A stretch of DNA of 11,169 bases, taken from contig DAOVDP010000026.1 in assembly GCA_030669445.1 (NCBI GenBank), positions 1 through 11,169 of the forward strand, in the 5' to 3' direction. The notes beneath the pieces are model-generated. The model was not told where the DNA came from, did not search any database, and worked only from the letters and a program-made list of their open reading frames with translations. Below are positions 1 to 7,314 of this stretch, piece after piece (the first letter of the stretch is position 1; each line of letters starts with the position of its first letter). This DNA comes from Candidatus Latescibacterota bacterium. GTDB lineage: Bacteria; Latescibacterota; MVCY01. The position numbers were made by a program, and so were the translations under genes.

Positions 1-651
1 GCGCTGAGGGCAAAAAAGGTTGTTAATATCATGAATTGCCAGTCAAAATCAATCTTCAAATCCCCAGGGAAAACCGCAGGCGATAAACCGTTTTTCGTCT
101 GCCATGAAGGCAAGATGCTTTTTGACAGAGGGCTAAAGCTAATTATAGAGATTATGAGAAATATCGCCGACCCAGATATTAGATGTCTCATAATTGGATC
201 TCTTCCTGCTAAAGAGCGGGAATATTTCGACCAGAAGACGCGTGAGTACAAGATTGAGGATAGATTCGTGATCACTGACTGGCTGGATTATTCTGAAGTG
301 CCCTGTTATCTGTCCCAAGCCCGTGTGGGCCTTTACTTTATGATGTCGGAAAATGGCCGTTTTGGAATTGGGAACAAATTTTTTAACTACTTATGTTATG
401 AACTGCCGATTATCTCACTGAGCAATCCCGCTGTGGAGGGGATCCTAAGTAAATACAAATGTGGGTGTTGCTTTACAGAACCAGATGCGAAGACCATTGC
501 AGCCAAGATTGTGGAGCTGAAGCGGGATCGGGATCTATACGAAGATCTCTCCGCAAACAGCCGAGCTGCATTTGAAAATGAGTTCAATTGGGAAAGAATG
601 GAAACCATTTTAGTAAACGCTTACCAAGGGTTATTCGATGAGAAAGAATAA
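1..651 (+). CDS. Glycosyltransferase family 4-like protein, C-terminal part (5' end outside window)
   Basis: The frame is open from base 1, so the gene probably begins upstream. The first ATG at position 31 lies inside the protein and is unlikely to be the true start, because the residues before it (KKVVNIMN) look like the usual hinge before the donor-binding domain of GT4 enzymes. About 216 residues are visible. They form the C-terminal Rossmann-like domain: FVCHEG followed by FDRGLKLIIEIM (the 'repeat the search of the group' helix), a beta strand CLIIGS, and the nucleotide-sugar site GIGNKFFNYLCYELPII followed by NPAVEGIL. The family transfers a sugar from an NDP-sugar to a growing glycan at the cytoplasmic membrane face. 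The donor and acceptor cannot be read from the sequence. The end overlaps the next glycosyltransferase by 14 bases, which suggests translational coupling. Base composition is AT-rich, like its neighbour and unlike the genes from 1792 on. Confidence 0.85.
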   Translation, partial: ALRAKKVVNIMNCQSKSIFKSPGKTAGDKPFFVCHEGKMLFDRGLKLIIEIMRNIADPDIRCLIIGSLPAKEREYFDQKTREYKIEDRFVITDWLDYSEVPCYLSQARVGLYFMMSENGRFGIGNKFFNYLCYELPIISLSNPAVEGILSKYKCGCCFTEPDAKTIAAKIVELKRDRDLYEDLSANSRAAFENEFNWERMETILVNAYQGLFDEKE

Positions 652-1786
652 TCAGATTGTCTATTTTCATCAAGGATACTGGCCGGGGAATGCCCCATCT
701 ACAACTTTCATTACCTTTAATGCCCTGGGATTCTATCAAATAGGTCATCCAATTCAGTTAATATGTGGCAAAAACTCTAACCTCCCGATTGAAAAGACCT
801 TAAGGGAAAAATTTGGGATTGAGGTCCCATTGAATATCTCTCTGGTTTGGGCACCAAGATTATTTGGTGCACATTTAGTCTTACAGATTAGAGTTTTTCT
901 TAACCTACTTCTTAAGCTTAAGTTCGATATTCTTATCGTGCGAACGCTCAGTTTTCTGCCGTTTGCAGTATTCTTGAGGAAGTTCAAAAAAATCAAGGTT
1001 CTTTTCGAAGCCCACGATTTTTTCACTGACTTGTCAATTAGAGATGATGTGCGCAGTCTTAGGAAAAAAAAGCGCTATTCAAAAATAGAAAAAAGATATT
1101 TGCCTAAAGTAAATGCGGTCATTTGTGTCTCAGAACCACAGAAAGAGATTTATCAAACATACTATCCTGACCAGAAATTCATTTGTGCTTTGAGTGGGAC
1201 AAAACCAGTGGATTTTCTTTCAACAAACCAGGGATTTACTTATTTGTTAGGTTATTTTGGTTCGTTCGATCTCCCCAAATATCCCCTTGATATTCTTATA
1301 GAGGCCCTTAGCACGCTCCGCAACAAACGAATAGAACTCCTCCTGGTCGGAGGGAGAAGCGAAAAAGAGATGAACACTGTCAAGGGAATTGCTGACAAAT
1401 TCGATGTGTCTGGGAGGATTAAAATATTGTCCTGGCAGAATCCTGCTCAAATTGAGAGATTGAAGAGGAAGACCGATGTGGGTTGTGCTATCTTGGCCCC
1501 TACTTTTCTGAATAGGGTTAGTTGTCCGTTAAAGGTTCTGGAATATCTATCAGCAGGACTCCCTGTTTTAGCCACTGAATTAGACGGAATAAAACAAATC
1601 GTTACCCACAACAAACACGGTTATTTGGTTCAGAATAAAGCTGAACAGTGGGCGGCTGCAATTGACCTTATATATTCTGATTTCAGCCTATATTTAGAGC
1701 TGTCAAGGGAGTGTCTAAAACAGGCAAAGAATCTCAGTTGGGAAAACAGAGCCAGGAGAATTTTAGACTCTATTCAAGAAGTGTGA
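638..1786 (+). CDS. Glycosyltransferase family 4 protein
   Basis: This is a complete 382-residue protein, a normal length for a GT-B fold GT4 enzyme. The start ATG lies inside the end of the upstream gene and has a CAAGGG ribosome site at 625-630, 7 bases ahead. The N-terminal acceptor domain runs to about residue 195 and includes FEAHD (123-127) and the strand AVICVSEPQKE (160-170), the usual 'V.SE..K' hinge feature. The C-terminal donor domain has GYFGSF (205-210), LLLVGG (234-239) and CPLKVLEYLSAGLPV (296-310) with downstream TELDGI, the nucleotide-sugar binding signature of GT4 enzymes. No membrane segment or signal peptide is obvious, so it is likely cytosolic and peripheral. Pairing with another GT4 gene points to assembly of a surface or secreted glycan. 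Sugar specificity is not readable. Hand-counted GC over 901-1020 is 46 of 120, clearly below the downstream genes. Confidence 0.9.
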   Translation: MRKNNQIVYFHQGYWPGNAPSTTFITFNALGFYQIGHPIQLICGKNSNLPIEKTLREKFGIEVPLNISLVWAPRLFGAHLVLQIRVFLNLLLKLKFDILIVRTLSFLPFAVFLRKFKKIKVLFEAHDFFTDLSIRDDVRSLRKKKRYSKIEKRYLPKVNAVICVSEPQKEIYQTYYPDQKFICALSGTKPVDFLSTNQGFTYLLGYFGSFDLPKYPLDILIEALSTLRNKRIELLLVGGRSEKEMNTVKGIADKFDVSGRIKILSWQNPAQIERLKRKTDVGCAILAPTFLNRVSCPLKVLEYLSAGLPVLATELDGIKQIVTHNKHGYLVQNKAEQWAAAIDLIYSDFSLYLELSRECLKQAKNLSWENRARRILDSIQEV

Positions 1787-1791
1787 GGTGG

Positions 1792-4338
1792 ATGGAGTCT
1801 GTCGAGAAGTGGGTTGTTGGTATGGTGAAAGATCGCTCCTCAGTTATCCGATTTTCTACCGACAAGTTTGGATCTCCGGATCCTCTCTGGTGGCCGGGCT
1901 ATTTCTGGCTCTGGAATGGACCTTTGACGCCGGAGGTATTGCTGCGGCAATTGCGGGATATGCACGCTCATGATGCCCGCAGCGTCTGTGTGATCCCCAT
2001 GCCGCAACAGTTCCGCCCGAAAAGCACCAACAACCAGATGGATCTGGAATACCTCTCACCGGAGTTTTTTCAGCGGATCCAACTGGTCGTCAAGGAGGCC
2101 AATCGTCTGGGGATGAACTACTGGCTCTACGATGAGGGCGGATGGCCCTCAGGAGAGGCCTGCGGTCAGGTGTTGGACCAACGCCCTGATCTCGTTTCTC
2201 TTGCTATGCAATCTGATGAGGAAGGAAACTGGAGACTCGCCGAAAGGCCGGGGTTGTCGGATCTCTTGAGCCAGGAGACAACGCGGACTTTCCTCACTCT
2301 GACTCACGAACGCTACCGGAAAGCCGTAGGGGGATATTTCGGAACCACCATCCGCTTCGTCTTCACCGACGAACCTGCGGTGCGTCCTCTGATCCCCGGA
2401 CGACAGATCCCCTGGACTAAGGGTCTGGAGGAGGAATTTGCCAGGCGCTTTGGCTATCGGATCGAGGAGCACCTGGAGGTTTTCCGAAAATTGCCTGAGA
2501 CTGAGTTAACCCAAGACGAAATGCGCGTGCGGGTTGACTTCTTCGACTGGTGGTCGGAGCGGTTTCGGGAGACCTACTTCGACCCCCTGAGGAAGTGGTG
2601 TCGAGAGCATAGGTTGCTTTCTGGAGGTCACTTGGGAGGAGAGGATGAGACTCTGGGAGCGGTCAAGCACGGATTCGGACATGTCCTGCGCATACTGCGG
2701 GGGATGGATCTCCCCGGGGTAGATGTCATCTGGAGGCAGATTTTTCCAGGAAAGCTCAACCATAATTTCCCCAAGTATGCCGCCACGGCTGCCCATCAGA
2801 ACGGGAGCTCCTTTGCTTTTACTGAATCTTTTGGCGTTTACGGCAACGGCCTCAGGATCGAGCAGATGAAGTGGCTGGTGGATTATCAATATGTGCGGGG
2901 CATCAATCTGTTGGTCATCGGATGCTATCCCCTCTCCACTTTTGAACATCTGATGCCAGGGGAGCGTCCGCATTTTGGGCCGGTGAACCCGCTCTGGGAC
3001 TACATGCCTGAGTTTCACCGCTATGTGGCCCGACTGGGATATGCCCTGAGCTGCGGCGAGCCGGCCGTAGAAACAGCCGTCTATTATCCGGTTCGGGATA
3101 TCTGGGCCAAGGGCACGACCGACGAGGCAGTTACCGGATATGAGATGCTTATCCAGACCCTTTTGGAAAATCAATGCGATTTCGACCTGATAGATGATGA
3201 TGTTCTTTCCGATCCCAATAGCCGCTTTGAAAACGGGATGTGCTGTGTGGGACCTATGCGCTACCGGAGAGTAGTCATAGGACCTTGCCAGTGGCTACGG
3301 CCGCAGACAGCCGATCGCTTGGTTGAGTTTGTCCGTTCCGGCGGAGAGCTTGTTTGCCTTGACCAACTTCCAGGGGTAGAAATGGATGGAGGAGCGCGAC
3401 TGCGTGAGAAGTTAGGTGCTTGCGTCCGCCTGGTCAAGGTGGGTGTGGTTGAGGAGTTGCTGCAAGAGATTCCGCCGCTGGTTGAGCTTGTCTCCCCTTC
3501 TAAGTCTATCCGCGTGACCGCCCGGTGCTGGTTGCAGGGCGCGCTTTACTTCTTGTTCAATGAGGGAGAAGATCCTTACCGGGGTTCAGCCCGCTTCCGG
3601 GAGGCTTTTCTTCCCAAGAAGCTTGACCCTCTGCGGGGTGGAGTCCGGTCAGTGGGAGAGGCATATCGGGAGGATGAGCATACTATCGTTCCCCTTGAGC
3701 TGATGCCGGGCGAGTCCTTGCTGTTGCTATTTGATAGTTTCCAGGTACCGAGGCAACCTTGTTGGCAGTCTATCCCAGGTGCTGAGCTTTTGCTTGCTGA
3801 GGGCTGGCAGGCCCGGTCGGTGCGAAGGTTTGATGTTGGCCGACACGATTATGAGGTGCGGGAACTTCCCGGGCAATCCTGGGAGTCGATTCACCTGGGA
3901 GCGTGGCGGGAACGATTCGATGATGATTTCTCCGGGGATGTGGCCTATCGGATTTCGGTAGATCTGCCCAAGAGCTGGCAGGGTCTTCCGCTTCGTCTGA
4001 GTCTGGGCAAAGTTGAATACGCTGCTTGGGTCTGGGCCAACGGTCAGGAGGTTGGTCGCCTGATCTGGCCACCTTGGGAGGTGGATCTTTCCAATGTGGT
4101 CCGGGGGGAGAGATTAGAGCTGGAGATCGTGATCACCAATACTTTGGCCAATGTGCTCACATCCGAGCGAGTGCGCCGTGATTGGGAGAGTCAACAGGGA
4201 CCGGGGTGGCCAGGTCCTTATCACGTCCCTGCTCTGGAGTTTGAGATGGAGTCCAGAGGAGGGGGACTTTATGGGCCGGTCAGGCTCCAGGCTTTCCATC
4301 ACAGTGCCTGCGCACAAAAAGGAGACTTAGATGTCTAA
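1792..4338 (+). CDS. Large GH106-like (alpha-L-rhamnosidase-like) glycoside hydrolase with C-terminal sugar-binding-like beta domain
   Basis: From the ATG at 1792 the protein has 848 residues. The frame extends upstream to a GTG at 1711, but that would overlap the glycosyltransferase by 76 bases. An ATG at 1822 is a possible alternative, because GAGG at 1785-1788 is very close to 1792. The N-terminal part looks like a TIM-barrel hydrolase: WPGYFWLWNG (34-43), LGMNYWLYDE then GWPSG (107-121), FTDEP (191-195), GGHLGGED (278-285), TESFGVYGNG (344-353) and INLLVIGCYP (371-380). By analogy with related clan enzymes, Glu194 and Glu345 are candidate catalytic acids. A glutamine-amidotransferase-like middle (about 425-545) is followed by a jelly-roll-like C-terminus (about 715-833) ending in GGLYGPVRLQ, a typical closing motif of this superfamily. 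No signal peptide is visible, so the protein looks intracellular. The family assignment is from motif recognition. Rhamnosidase activity is only one possibility. Confidence 0.82.
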   Translation: MESVEKWVVGMVKDRSSVIRFSTDKFGSPDPLWWPGYFWLWNGPLTPEVLLRQLRDMHAHDARSVCVIPMPQQFRPKSTNNQMDLEYLSPEFFQRIQLVVKEANRLGMNYWLYDEGGWPSGEACGQVLDQRPDLVSLAMQSDEEGNWRLAERPGLSDLLSQETTRTFLTLTHERYRKAVGGYFGTTIRFVFTDEPAVRPLIPGRQIPWTKGLEEEFARRFGYRIEEHLEVFRKLPETELTQDEMRVRVDFFDWWSERFRETYFDPLRKWCREHRLLSGGHLGGEDETLGAVKHGFGHVLRILRGMDLPGVDVIWRQIFPGKLNHNFPKYAATAAHQNGSSFAFTESFGVYGNGLRIEQMKWLVDYQYVRGINLLVIGCYPLSTFEHLMPGERPHFGPVNPLWDYMPEFHRYVARLGYALSCGEPAVETAVYYPVRDIWAKGTTDEAVTGYEMLIQTLLENQCDFDLIDDDVLSDPNSRFENGMCCVGPMRYRRVVIGPCQWLRPQTADRLVEFVRSGGELVCLDQLPGVEMDGGARLREKLGACVRLVKVGVVEELLQEIPPLVELVSPSKSIRVTARCWLQGALYFLFNEGEDPYRGSARFREAFLPKKLDPLRGGVRSVGEAYREDEHTIVPLELMPGESLLLLFDSFQVPRQPCWQSIPGAELLLAEGWQARSVRRFDVGRHDYEVRELPGQSWESIHLGAWRERFDDDFSGDVAYRISVDLPKSWQGLPLRLSLGKVEYAAWVWANGQEVGRLIWPPWEVDLSNVVRGERLELEIVITNTLANVLTSERVRRDWESQQGPGWPGPYHVPALEFEMESRGGGLYGPVRLQAFHHSACAQKGDLDV
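4316..4324 (+). promoter_or_regulatory. Ribosome binding site of the heparinase-like gene, embedded in the hydrolase gene
   Basis: AAAAAGGAG lies 6 bases before the ATG at 4331 and inside the last codons of the upstream hydrolase. It is one of the strongest ribosome sites in the window. It fixes the start of the lyase gene and supports coupled translation of the two enzymes. Confidence 0.75.
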
Positions 4339-6406
4339 TGGAGGACGACTTTTGTTTACAGCTCAAGATGTGGAGCGCCTGTGTTCCAATGCCCGGGATC
4401 CCAGATTTCGTCTCCTGTGGGCAGAGATTCTGAAAAATGCAAATGAGGGGTCACAGGAAAGCTCTGACCCAAAGGACGATCAGGCTTTGCCTTTGATCCG
4501 GCATCTTTTGCCGTTGGCCCTGGCCTATCTGGTGGAAAAGGAGGTTAGATACAGCCGGATGGGGAAAAGGCTTCTGCTGGAGATAATATCTGCTGATGCC
4601 CCCGGCACCTGGATGGCCCTCACTCACCAGCGGCAACATCCCACTATGGTTTCGGATCTGCGTACAGCAGGGATTACCGTCAAATCCATTTTGGGTTACG
4701 AAGCCTTTGCCGAGATTTTGACGACCACCGAGAAGGAACAAATCGAAGCCGGACTTTTAGCGAAAGCGATCGAGTTAATTCTCTGCGATACCGAGAGGGG
4801 CATCTGGTGGGCCAGGGCTTACAACAGCAACTGGTGCAGTGTTATGTATTCAGCCTTAGGATTGGCTGCTCTTTACCTGAAGTCTTATCAAAAGAGCGCT
4901 GAGGCTCTGGAACGGGCCACAGAGAAAGCCGGGAAGGTACTGGACGCTGCTGGCCCCCAGGGCGAAGGTGTAGAGGGAGTCGGCTACTGGCTTTACAATT
5001 TTAGCAGTGTGGCCTTGTTCGCCGAAGCCCTGGAACGCACCGGCCAAGGAAGGCTTAAGTCCCACCGCTTCTGGAGAAAAGCCCTGGACTTCCCTTTGTT
5101 TTTCCTCATGCCAGATCTCAAAGGATGGGCTCCATTCTCCGATGTCGGTTATGTTGGCTTCGGCCATGAAGACTTCTTCTACTGGCTGGCAGGGCATCTT
5201 TGGGATTTGGGCGAGGAGAAGCGAGCCCAACAGGCCCAGTGGTTGGGGGACAAAATCATCGAGGAACATCAGGAAAAAGCTAATCCGATGAGCCTGTTTT
5301 GGCGACGAGATGAGATAAAGCCCCGCTTTCCGGAAGAAGAACCAGCCCACAGACTCTTTCCTCTTATTCATACTGCAGCCCTCAGGACGGGTTGGGAGAG
5401 AAGTAGCAGTCTGTTCGTTTTAAAAGGTGGCTCTGCCGATTCCCCCCATCGCCATCTGGACTTAGCCGGTGTGATCCTGTCGATTGGAGAAGATCGCCTG
5501 CTGGCAGATCCGGGCAAGGAGAAATATAGCTCCTGTTACTGGACCAGCATCACTCCCCCGGTTTCTACTCTCTGGCACAACACCTTAGTGGTAGACGGCG
5601 CCAATCAGCGGGATCCCTACACTTTCTTTGGCGACGAGAACAAGCGTCAGGGAGTCCTCTCGGATTGTCGGATGGAAGAGTTTCTCCAAAGTCGCCGTGC
5701 CGTTCTGCTCTCCGCCGATGCCACCAGTGCCTATTCCGACCAGCTCAGGAGCTTCCGGCGGCATGTGTTCTGGGTCTGCGATGAGGAGGCTTACTCCCCT
5801 TCGCTCATCGTTCTTCTCGATGATATCGAGGCCAGGGATACGGAGATAAAGCGCGATTTTGCTTTCCACTACCACACCCCTTGCGATCTGGAGATTCTTG
5901 ATCAAGGGAGGACAGCCTTGATAAGAGGTAAACAGACCGACCTTTTGGTTCAGGTTTTGGCTTCCAGCGATTGCTCCTTGGATGTCTCGGAGCCGATGCA
6001 AATTGGCGGAGCCAGCTTGCGACGGCTGACTGCCCACGCCTACTGGGTTCTTCGGCATCCGGATTTCGAGGAAACCTCCAGGGTGCAGTTTGTGACCCTT
6101 CTGGTGCCTTACGTCAGGGGAGAGAATAGACCGAAGGTTTCCGTCCATAAAACATCCGATCTTCTGGCGGCGCAAGTTGAAAAGGGGAACAAATTGAGCA
6201 CTCTGGTTTTCTCACAGCCTCGTACAAGCCGACGAAAGCTCGAGGCTTTTAGAATCATTACTGATGCCCGTGCCTGTCTGGTCCATCAGGATCGCCAGGG
6301 GCTGCAGGCCACTTTGGTTCTGAATGGAAGCCAGGTGACAGTCGAAGGCCAGAGAATCTTCTCCGCAAGACGACAAAAAAATTACTGTTGGACTAAGGAA
6401 GACTGA
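4331..6406 (+). CDS. Heparinase II/III family polysaccharide lyase-like protein
   Basis: This is a complete 691-residue protein. The fold expected for the family is an N-terminal alpha/alpha toroid followed by an antiparallel beta-sandwich domain. Toroid motifs are WWARAYNSNW (159-168, like the family's N-N-W stretch) and EGVEGVGYWLYNF (212-224, with tyrosines at 219 and 222 as candidate catalytic residues). The sandwich has the diagnostic heparinase II/III pattern: SPHRHLDLAG (371-380, His373, His375, Asp377), then LLADPGKEKY (390-399) and WHNTLVVDG (415-423). Such enzymes cleave uronic-acid-containing polysaccharides by beta-elimination, giving 4,5-unsaturated products. The substrate (heparin-like, alginate-like, pectin-like or other) cannot be deduced. 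The start overlaps the hydrolase end by 8 bases, so the two enzymes are probably made together. There is no signal peptide, which is unusual for a lyase of external polymers and suggests action on an imported or internal oligosaccharide, or on the cell's own glycan. Composition matches the preceding hydrolase. Confidence 0.85.
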   Translation: MSNGGRLLFTAQDVERLCSNARDPRFRLLWAEILKNANEGSQESSDPKDDQALPLIRHLLPLALAYLVEKEVRYSRMGKRLLLEIISADAPGTWMALTHQRQHPTMVSDLRTAGITVKSILGYEAFAEILTTTEKEQIEAGLLAKAIELILCDTERGIWWARAYNSNWCSVMYSALGLAALYLKSYQKSAEALERATEKAGKVLDAAGPQGEGVEGVGYWLYNFSSVALFAEALERTGQGRLKSHRFWRKALDFPLFFLMPDLKGWAPFSDVGYVGFGHEDFFYWLAGHLWDLGEEKRAQQAQWLGDKIIEEHQEKANPMSLFWRRDEIKPRFPEEEPAHRLFPLIHTAALRTGWERSSSLFVLKGGSADSPHRHLDLAGVILSIGEDRLLADPGKEKYSSCYWTSITPPVSTLWHNTLVVDGANQRDPYTFFGDENKRQGVLSDCRMEEFLQSRRAVLLSADATSAYSDQLRSFRRHVFWVCDEEAYSPSLIVLLDDIEARDTEIKRDFAFHYHTPCDLEILDQGRTALIRGKQTDLLVQVLASSDCSLDVSEPMQIGGASLRRLTAHAYWVLRHPDFEETSRVQFVTLLVPYVRGENRPKVSVHKTSDLLAAQVEKGNKLSTLVFSQPRTSRRKLEAFRIITDARACLVHQDRQGLQATLVLNGSQVTVEGQRIFSARRQKNYCWTKED

Positions 6407-6451
6407 AAGATCCATTCTAAGAGACTACAGTTCGAGAGCCCAAGAAATCGA

Positions 6452-6480
6452 TTGACTTTTTATTTGAACTTTGGTATATT
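6452..6480 (+). promoter_or_regulatory. Sigma-70-type promoter upstream of hisH
   Basis: TTGACT (6452-6457) and TATATT (6475-6480) are separated by exactly 17 bases. The match is 5 of 6 to the -35 consensus and 5 of 6 to the -10 consensus. A transcript would begin near 6487, about 100 bases before the hisH start, leaving a leader that contains the hairpin at 6518-6537. This is the clearest promoter in the window and marks a probable break between the polysaccharide genes and the his region. Confidence 0.65.
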
Positions 6481-6517
6481 CCCCTAAAGGCATAGAGAGT
6501 CTACGTCCTCAATATTT

Positions 6518-6537
6518 GCCCCTCGAGATAGAGGGGC
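6518..6537 (+). other. Perfect 7-bp GC-rich hairpin in the hisH leader
   Basis: GCCCCTC (6518-6524) pairs perfectly with GAGGGGC (6531-6537) around the 6-base loop GAGATA. The hairpin lies about 30 bases after the predicted transcription start and 51 bases before the hisH ATG. No uridine run follows (TTGATAGTG), so it is not a standard intrinsic terminator. It could be the 3' end of the upstream operon's transcript, an RNA-stabilising stem or part of an attenuator. The sequence does not decide between these. Confidence 0.5.
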
Positions 6538-6570
6538 TTGATAGTGTTTACTAACGGAGTGGGTGAAGGA

Positions 6571-6578
6571 AAAAGGAG
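6571..6578 (+). promoter_or_regulatory. Ribosome binding site that fixes the hisH start
   Basis: AAAAGGAG sits 10 bases ahead of the ATG at 6589. The frame is open back to an ATG at 6538, but the 17 residues this would add (ending GEGKRSWIW) are not HisH-like. The family normally begins directly with a strand such as MIAVVDYGMGN. The start at 6589 is therefore preferred. Confidence 0.75.
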
Positions 6579-6588
6579 TTGGATCTGG

Positions 6589-7212
6589 ATGATAGCAGTG
6601 GTTGACTATGGAATGGGCAATCTTCGAAGTGTAGCAAAGGCATTGGAAACGGCAGGCGCAGTGGTAGAAGTGACGGATGAGGCGGACAAAATCAAGGAAG
6701 CTGCCGCTGTTGTCCTGCCTGGAGTGGGGGCATTTGAGGAAGCAATACAAGGACTTAAACAGCGAGGGCTTATCCAGCCTATTGTCCAATCCATCCAGGA
6801 AGGTAAACCGTTCTTGGGCATCTGTCTGGGACTGCACTTGTTATTTACTGAGAGCGAAGAGGGTGGTCACCATAAAGGACTGGAAATCTTGAAAGGTAAG
6901 GTTAAACGCTTCTCCCAGCGGGTTAAGATCCCCCATATAGGATGGAATAGGGTAAAGAAATGTGCCCCCGCTGGGCAACTATCCGCTGTCTTGAAAGAAG
7001 TGCCCGATGAATCCTATTTCTATTTTGATCACTCTTATTATGTGGAGCCAGAGGATGAGACTATTGTGGCTACCACCACTGAGTACGGCGTCAGATTCGC
7101 CTCTACGGTTGTCCAAGGCGATATTTTTGCCTGTCAGTATCATCCGGAAAAAAGCCAGCGGTTGGGGCTGAAATTGCTGAGAGGTTTTATCGAGGCGTCT
7201 AAATGCAAATGA
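6589..7212 (+). CDS. hisH: Imidazole glycerol phosphate synthase, glutamine amidotransferase subunit HisH
   Basis: This is a 207-residue class I glutamine amidotransferase of normal HisH length. It hydrolyses glutamine and channels the ammonia to HisF, which forms imidazole glycerol phosphate and AICAR from PRFAR in histidine biosynthesis (cytoplasm). Visible signatures are VVDYGMGNLRSV at the N-terminus, LPGVGAF (43-49, oxyanion region), the nucleophile elbow GICLGLHLLF with Cys79, HIGWN (116-120), HSYYVEP (148-154) and QYHPEKSQ with His185 and Glu187, which complete the Cys-His-Glu triad. The elbow has His at residue 83 where Gln is more usual, and FYFDHSYY has Asp where Val is more usual. 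Both look tolerated. A good promoter lies upstream. The hisF partner is not adjacent but lies 2.7 kb downstream, beyond an outer-membrane gene. The canonical HisF partner argues against an O-antigen WbuY-type role. Confidence 0.95.
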   Translation: MIAVVDYGMGNLRSVAKALETAGAVVEVTDEADKIKEAAAVVLPGVGAFEEAIQGLKQRGLIQPIVQSIQEGKPFLGICLGLHLLFTESEEGGHHKGLEILKGKVKRFSQRVKIPHIGWNRVKKCAPAGQLSAVLKEVPDESYFYFDHSYYVEPEDETIVATTTEYGVRFASTVVQGDIFACQYHPEKSQRLGLKLLRGFIEASKCK

Positions 7213-7314
7213 GATCCTATAGCCCTTCCCATAAGCAAGGGTCTGAAATCTATGGCCGATTTTCGTATATGATAGTGTGCACATCACCTTGCCAAGAACG
7301 TAAGGGGACATAAG

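Noticed and set aside
1711..1791. GTG at 1711 as start of the glycoside hydrolase
   Set aside because: It would overlap the glycosyltransferase by 76 bases, has its GGGAG running into the start codon, and adds residues unlike the family's N-terminus.
2506..3174. 222-residue minus-strand frame under the glycoside hydrolase gene
   Set aside because: It runs antisense to a gene with clear family motifs, has no recognisable domain and no good ribosome site, and is a by-product of the GC-rich coding pattern.
5585..6175. 196-residue minus-strand frame under the heparinase-like gene
   Set aside because: It is antisense to conserved heparinase motifs, and its translation has no family resemblance.
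7223..7241. CCCTT/AAGGG hairpin after hisH as a terminator
   Set aside because: The stem is only 5 bp with a 9-base loop and no T-run follows, so it is too weak to call.
7268..7273. TATGAT as a -10 box for the DUF5686 gene
   Set aside because: No -35-like sequence sits 16-18 bases upstream (GAAATC at 17), so no promoter is supported.
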